Of a stretch of DNA of 35,965 nt, positions 32,329 to 35,965 are shown in pieces. Numbering within the stretch: position 1 is the first letter of the stretch; every line of letters starts with the position of its first letter. Under the pieces are notes generated by a model, which did no database searches, had not been told where the DNA came from, and worked only from the letters and a program-made list of their open reading frames with translations. The DNA comes from Christensenella sp. UBA4263 (GTDB lineage: Bacteria; Bacillota; Clostridia; Christensenellales; Aristaeellaceae), in contig DGWH01000113.1 in the NCBI GenBank assembly GCA_002395225.1, forward strand, positions 1-35,965, in the 5' to 3' direction. A program made the position numbers and the translations under genes.

Positions 32329-34455
32329 TCAGGAAAGGCGAATCATGGTCTCGGTGAGATCCTCGTCCTTTGAACTGAAGCCGGCCAGAATGCGGAACTG
32401 ACCGGGCTCGACGACGGATTTGCCGGCTGCATTGATCAGGGCAAAATCTTCCCGGGCGAGAAAAATGCTCATCTCCTCGGTCTGTCCGGGTTCAAGGAAA
32501 CCATGCGTGAAGGCGATGAGCCGTTTGACCGGCGTCAGAACAGAGGAAACGAGATCCTGCTGGTAAATCTGCACCAGAGCGGTGCCGGCCCTGGAACCGG
32601 TGTTGGAGAGCCGGAAATGCACCTGAAGGGTTTCAGGATCGGCACGGAGATTTTCGAGGCGGAACGTGGTGTAGCTGAGTCCCTCACCAAAAGCATACAG
32701 CGGGGCGGCGGGGAGATCACAGTATTTTCCATTATGCCATCCGGGGAGGAAATTGTAGTAGACAGGAACCTGCCCGGAGTGCCGCGGGAAGGAGATCGGG
32801 AGATGTCCGGAGGGATTGAATTCGCCGAATACCGCTTCGGCAATGGCCTGCCCGCCGAACATGCCGCCGTTGAAGGCACAGATGACCGCGCCGGACCTGT
32901 CCGCTTCCAGAGGAATGCAGAGGGGCTTTGAGGAAATCAGAACGGTGCAGATGGGTTTGCCCAGGGCCGCGAGCCGGGCAAACAGTTCATCCTGCCGTCC
33001 GGAGAGGGACAAATCCGCCCGGTCTTTGGATTCTCCGATCTGGTCAATCATGTCGCCGCAGGCAAAGAAGATGGCATCTGCCTGTGCACCTAGCTGAAAG
33101 GCTTCCTCCAGATTGTCCTCCGGGGAGGGGAGATGGCCGCAGCCCCTGGCGTAAAGGATGCGGACCCCGTGCCGGTCACCCAGCTGCTCCATTCCTTCCC
33201 GGAAGGTGACAAACGGACGGACGGGCGGATGATCCTTATCCGGCATCGGGTGGGAGAAATAGGTCCAGTCGCCGTATTGTGCCTGGATGTCATCGGCATT
33301 CGGACCGATAACGGCAACGGTGCGAATCGCCCTGGAAAGCGGGAGCATGTCCTCGTTCTTAAGGAGCGTGACGGTGCGGCGGGCAGCCTCAAGGGCGGCA
33401 TCGGTATGTTCCCTGCAGCCGATGCAGCCTGGCCGTCCTTTTTTCTCCGGCTGCTCAAACAGGCCCATCTCGTACTTGATGGTCAGAATGTGGAGGACTG
33501 CGTCATCCACGGCGCGGAGCTGCCTGGGATCCCGGGCAACCGCCTTGAGCATGGCGTCATAGAATTCAAGGGTGGTCATGATCATGTCATTTCCGGCAGC
33601 GGCGGCGGCAACGGCGGCTTCTTCCAGATTTTCCATGACCTGCTGTCGGGTGACGAGACTGCGGGCATTGTCCCAGTCGGTGACGACAAACCCGTCAAAG
33701 CCCAGCTCATCCCGGAGGACATCGTGGAGGAGCGGACGATGAATCGTCAGCGGGGTTCCGTCGATGGAACCATAGGCCGTCATGATGGTGGCGCATCCCG
33801 CTTCGACCGCCCGGGCAAAGGGCGGCAGGAACACTTCGCGGATCTTTCGCATTGTGCATTCCGTGTCACAGGCATCTCTGGCTCCCACGGCTTCGCCGTA
33901 TCCCAGGTAATGCTTGGCACAGGCGAGAATGTGTTCATGATCCGACAGGTCCTCACCCTGATAGCCCCGGATGATGGCGGCACCCAGGATGCCGGCCAGG
34001 AACGGGTCCTCGCCGAAGGTTTCATCCACTCGACCCCAGCGGGTATCACGGCCAAGGCAGAGCACGGGGGAAAACGTCCAGTGGAGTCCGTCCGTGGCCA
34101 CCTCACGTGCGGTAATTGTACCGATCGTTTCCAGCTGTTCCGGATCCCAGCTGCAGGCGGCAGCCAGCTGCGAGGGGAAAATGGTGGCATGGTCATTAAG
34201 CCCGTGCCCGTGAATGGCGTCAATGCCAAACAGTACCGGGATGCCGAGACGGGTCTTCCGCGCGACGCGTTGAATTTCCCGGGCATCGTCGCCCAGAACG
34301 TGAAGAAAGGATCCTGCACCCATTTCAGCCCACCTGATGGATTCCTCGCGTCCTACCATCTTGTAGGGAACCTGGACCATCTGGGCAACCTTTTCCTCAA
34401 GGGTCATCTTTGCGAGCAGTTCTGCGGCTTTCTGTTTTGCTTCATTTCGTTTCAT
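32329..34455 (-). CDS. bglX: glycoside hydrolase family 3 beta-glucosidase
   Basis: It hydrolyses beta-linked glucosides or related sugars. The 708-residue protein has the GH3 layout: a TIM-barrel domain with the GRDTRWGRVDETFGEDP motif (135-151), KHYLGYG (181-187) and nucleophile D260 in FVVTDWDNA. An alpha/beta sandwich domain (about 365-560) and a C-terminal fibronectin III-like domain (about 610-705) follow. No signal peptide is seen, so it acts in the cytosol on imported oligosaccharides. AAAGGAGG precedes ATG 34455 and forms the end of the structured leader at 34462. The exact sugar is not known. Confidence 0.93.
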   Translation of the reverse strand: MKRNEAKQKAAELLAKMTLEEKVAQMVQVPYKMVGREESIRWAEMGAGSFLHVLGDDAREIQRVARKTRLGIPVLFGIDAIHGHGLNDHATIFPSQLAAACSWDPEQLETIGTITAREVATDGLHWTFSPVLCLGRDTRWGRVDETFGEDPFLAGILGAAIIRGYQGEDLSDHEHILACAKHYLGYGEAVGARDACDTECTMRKIREVFLPPFARAVEAGCATIMTAYGSIDGTPLTIHRPLLHDVLRDELGFDGFVVTDWDNARSLVTRQQVMENLEEAAVAAAAAGNDMIMTTLEFYDAMLKAVARDPRQLRAVDDAVLHILTIKYEMGLFEQPEKKGRPGCIGCREHTDAALEAARRTVTLLKNEDMLPLSRAIRTVAVIGPNADDIQAQYGDWTYFSHPMPDKDHPPVRPFVTFREGMEQLGDRHGVRILYARGCGHLPSPEDNLEEAFQLGAQADAIFFACGDMIDQIGESKDRADLSLSGRQDELFARLAALGKPICTVLISSKPLCIPLEADRSGAVICAFNGGMFGGQAIAEAVFGEFNPSGHLPISFPRHSGQVPVYYNFLPGWHNGKYCDLPAAPLYAFGEGLSYTTFRLENLRADPETLQVHFRLSNTGSRAGTALVQIYQQDLVSSVLTPVKRLIAFTHGFLEPGQTEEMSIFLAREDFALINAAGKSVVEPGQFRILAGFSSKDEDLTETMIRLS

Positions 34456-34461
34456 ACGAAG

Positions 34462-34560
34462 CCTCCTTTGCAGGCCTCAATGTTGATCGGTTGCCGGAGC
34501 TGCTTTTGTCTGAGGCCTGGATTTGACAAACTGTCGCTGCGCGACAGGGCAACTCCTTTA
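34462..34560 (-). ncRNA. structured 5' leader of bglX, copy A of the repeat family
   Basis: Read on the minus strand the element opens AAAGGAGTTGCC, then has a 7-bp hairpin CTGTCGC/GCGACAG, then TTTGTC, which can pair with GACAAA 14 bases on. GGCAAC pairs with GTTGCC to close a three-way junction. It ends CAAAGGAGG, the bglX ribosome site. The loop CAGGCCTCA can also pair with TGAGGCCTG just before that site, which could hide or expose it. The copy at 34991 differs at only a few of 99 positions. No riboswitch class I know fits. Confidence 0.6.
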
Positions 34561-34563
34561 AGA

Positions 34564-34594
34564 GAGCCGATTTTCAGTTTTAAAGATCGGCTCC
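34564..34594 (-). terminator. hairpin between the XRE gene and bglX leader
   Basis: GAGCCGAT (34564-34571) and ATCGGCTC (34586-34593) pair around an AT-rich loop. Only TCTT follows on the minus strand, so it is a weak terminator for the regulator gene at best. Confidence 0.45.
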
Positions 34595-34613
34595 AAAATC
34601 ATTCGTATGTTGT

Positions 34614-34629
34614 TATAGTTTCTACTATA
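34614..34629. promoter_or_regulatory. perfect palindrome TATAGT-TTCT-ACTATA
   Basis: A 6-bp perfect inverted repeat with a 4-base centre stands 8 bases past the XRE gene's stop and upstream of bglX. It might be an operator for that regulator. No second copy was found in front of the regulator itself. Confidence 0.35.
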
Positions 34630-34636
34630 GATGTAT

Positions 34637-34981
34637 TTAATCAGAAGTAAATAATATAACTAATTGTGATACATGATTCTTTTGTGCTTGCGACAATCTA
34701 TGAAAGTTTTTTATTAATTCTTTATCTTCTTCGGTGTAAACTATATCGTTAGTTTGTTTTCCATGTATTAAAAATTCTGGAGTTACATTTAGATAGTTTG
34801 CAATTTTATCTATATAATTCATGTATGATTTTCCGTTATCATACTTCCATGATGCAAATACTTGACTTGCAACACCTATGTTTTCCATCAGGTCTTTTTG
34901 ACGAACCCCATTACTTTTCATAGTCGATATTATTCTTCTGACTATTTCATTTTCAACAATAGATTTTTTCGAAGTACGCAT
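34637..34981 (-). CDS. XRE-family helix-turn-helix regulator
   Basis: The 114-residue protein has an XRE/Cro helix-turn-helix (about 14-70: VRQKDLMENIGVASQVFASW, then YLNVTPEFLIHG) and a short helical tail. It is a cytosolic DNA-binding protein; ligand and targets are unknown. Its sequence is much richer in A and T than both neighbours, which suggests recent arrival. It lies between two near-identical 99-bp direct repeats, one of which forms its own leader with ribosome site AAAGGAGGG before ATG 34981. It may regulate bglX, by position only. Confidence 0.88.
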   Translation of the reverse strand: MRTSKKSIVENEIVRRIISTMKSNGVRQKDLMENIGVASQVFASWKYDNGKSYMNYIDKIANYLNVTPEFLIHGKQTNDIVYTEEDKELIKNFHRLSQAQKNHVSQLVILFTSD

Positions 34982-34990
34982 GTTTTTGTC

Positions 34991-35089
34991 CCTCCTTTGC
35001 AGGTCTCAATGTTGGTCGGTTGCCGGAGCTGCTTTTGTCTGGGGCCTGGATTTGACAAACTGTCGCTGTGCGACAGGGCAACTCCTTTT
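34991..35089 (-). ncRNA. structured 5' leader of the XRE gene, copy B of the repeat family
   Basis: It has the same order of parts as copy A: AAAGGAGTTGCC, hairpin CTGTCGC/GCGACAG, TTTGTC/GACAAA, GGCAAC and the ribosome site. It differs from copy A at about five of 99 positions. One change lies in the hairpin loop (GCA to ACA). Two others break the distant loop pairing that copy A allows, so that pairing is not supported by this copy. Confidence 0.6.
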
Positions 35090-35132
35090 TTCGGCCGAAT
35101 GTCGGAGTAACTCAATAAAAACAGGACATGCG

Positions 35133-35789
35133 TTATCTGAGCATCTGATGGAACTGGTCTGCGGAAATCTCCGGCATGGCCTCGGTCAGCCGGCTGCAGA
35201 TGAAATCAAGGGATTCAGCGGGAGTTCGTCCATCTGTCTGCTCCAGAAAGGGCTCACCAAACCAGAGTTCCGGTGTGGTGAGAAGGGCATTGCCCCAGCC
35301 ATACGGCCTGCCGTTTTTATCCAGACTGTAGACGAAATTCTGATTGATGATCAGGGTCTGCATCTCAAGGCGGGTGAGGCTGGTGTCATACCCTTTTGAG
35401 ATGCCGGAACCGGTCCGGGCGGCTTTGGAGAGGAGGGGCCCGTGGGCAAGGAGATAATCCATGAGAAGCCGGTCACGGTAGGGGATCAGGCCATCCTCAC
35501 AAAGCCCCTCATAGTCATACCCGTCCCGCCGGTAATTGGCCAGGTCCGGGAACAGGTCCAGGCTGACCCACGCATTTCCGTTTCGGACCACCTTGCTGTA
35601 CACACAGCTTTTATCCGCCGCCATGCGGCCTTTCCATTCCCAGGGACCTTCCTGACTGGTGAACCAGACGGAGGGGTCAATGTGTTCCTCAAGGGACCAG
35701 CCGGGAATCCGGTTCTTGAAAAAGGGAAGGATGCCCACCTGATTTACCAGGTCAAGCAGCATCTGCTGTGTTCGGATGGGGGAAATCAT
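35133..35789 (-). CDS. AlkZ-related protein
   Basis: The 218-residue protein resembles the small Firmicute proteins named AlkZ-related, distant relatives of the AlkZ DNA glycosylase. Recognised parts are FFKNRIPGWSLEEHIDPSVW, GPWEWKG, WVSLDLFPDLANYRRDGYDY, GPLLSK, LTRLEMQTL and PYGWGNALLTTPE. Full AlkZ is about twice as long, so this is a shortened member and glycosylase activity is not shown. The GGTGATTGC before ATG 35789 is a modest ribosome site. It adds to the DNA-repair genes of the window. Confidence 0.75.
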   Translation of the reverse strand: MISPIRTQQMLLDLVNQVGILPFFKNRIPGWSLEEHIDPSVWFTSQEGPWEWKGRMAADKSCVYSKVVRNGNAWVSLDLFPDLANYRRDGYDYEGLCEDGLIPYRDRLLMDYLLAHGPLLSKAARTGSGISKGYDTSLTRLEMQTLIINQNFVYSLDKNGRPYGWGNALLTTPELWFGEPFLEQTDGRTPAESLDFICSRLTEAMPEISADQFHQMLR

Positions 35790-35841
35790 GCAATCACCTG
35801 TTCTTTCATTGAACGATTATTTTGGCAGAGCGAGGGAAACA

Positions 35842-35870
35842 TTGCAAACCGGTGAACGGTTTGATAAAGT
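35842..35870 (+). promoter_or_regulatory. possible promoter for the gene at the right edge
   Basis: TTGCAA (35842-35847), a 17-bp spacer and TAAAGT (35865-35870) are seen. The -10 is weak. Confidence 0.4.
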
Positions 35871-35944
35871 ATGTGGAAGCCCGCCAATCGGGATGGGACC
35901 GCACCGGTTCAGAATCAGACGGGAACAATGGGAGGAAAAGACAT

Positions 35945-35965
35945 GTGCGCACAGTAATGCCAATC
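35945..35965 (+). CDS. start of a gene cut by the right edge
   Basis: GGGAGG stands nine bases before GTG 35945, from which seven codons (MRTVMPI) remain open to the edge. The ATG at 35943 meets a stop after four codons, so GTG is the better start; ATG 35957, in the GTG frame, is also possible. Too little is present to name it. Confidence 0.4.

Noticed and set aside
34501..34560. The leader hairpin as an intrinsic terminator
   Set aside because: The hairpin is followed on the minus strand by TTTGTCAA and not by a T run, and the element leads into a ribosome site.
33133..34650. 505-codon open frame on the plus strand antisense to bglX
   Set aside because: The GH3 motifs are intact on the other strand, and this frame runs through the leader and regulator junction without a ribosome site.
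34462..35089. The two 99-bp repeats as ends of an insertion sequence or as a CRISPR array
   Set aside because: There is no transposase, the repeats are direct rather than inverted, and only two copies with one gene between them are seen; each sits exactly as a gene leader.

Overview
The window reads as chromosome of a fairly GC-rich Firmicute, most likely a Clostridia-class gut-type bacterium. The evidence is the infC-rpmI-rplT order behind an attenuated leader, FloA with a short NfeD, a PurR of the PRTase-repressor type, an MnmM/YtqB methylase, a compact SRP RNA, many TTGACA/TATAAT-like promoters with 17-bp spacers, and strong AGGAGG ribosome sites. Species assignment is inference. No rRNA, tRNA, CRISPR array, transposase or prophage was seen.

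Left part (1-17.7 kb) is mostly housekeeping. It holds the 3' part of an MnmM-like methylase, a PAS-PAS-GGDEF diguanylate cyclase (-), infC-rpmI-rplT (+), and a six-gene operon: Fe-S uracil-DNA glycosylase, a glycosylase paralogue without the Fe-S cysteines, nfeD, floA, a small membrane-anchored protein and a LytTR response regulator. Then come rpsT, mtnN, a zinc-dependent phospholipase C-like protein and murC (all -), purR (+), pth-mfd (+) and the SRP RNA.

Middle part (17.7-30.6 kb) looks accessory and is dominated by DNA-integrity functions. A protein with a C-terminal DisA_N/DAC-like domain originally lay directly upstream of sbcD-sbcC. A tandem duplication that carried the first bases of sbcD left a second, decayed copy (20395-20764) and a scar of the sbcD start (about 18915-18938). 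An AT-rich Fic gene with its own CGTCCA-type sites now sits between the two copies. After sbcDC come a convergent SF2 helicase and, divergent from it, a three-gene operon: a coiled-coil protein, a P-loop ATPase and a BrxC/BrxD-type P-loop ATPase. There is no PglX or PglZ, so this is not BREX. It is the best candidate here for an undescribed defence or genome-maintenance system. A SRAP (HMCES/YedK) protein follows.

Right part (30.6-36 kb) carries a secreted DUF3048 (YerB-like) protein, a cytoplasmic GH3 beta-glucosidase, an AT-rich XRE regulator, an AlkZ-related protein and the first codons of a further gene. The regulator lies between two nearly identical 99-bp direct repeats. Each repeat forms the 5' leader of a gene on the minus strand, and a third, diverged copy leads the phospholipase C-like gene at 10.3 kb. 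All three contain the hairpin followed by TTTGTCAA and end in the gene's ribosome site. This leader family is the second strong candidate for something undescribed.
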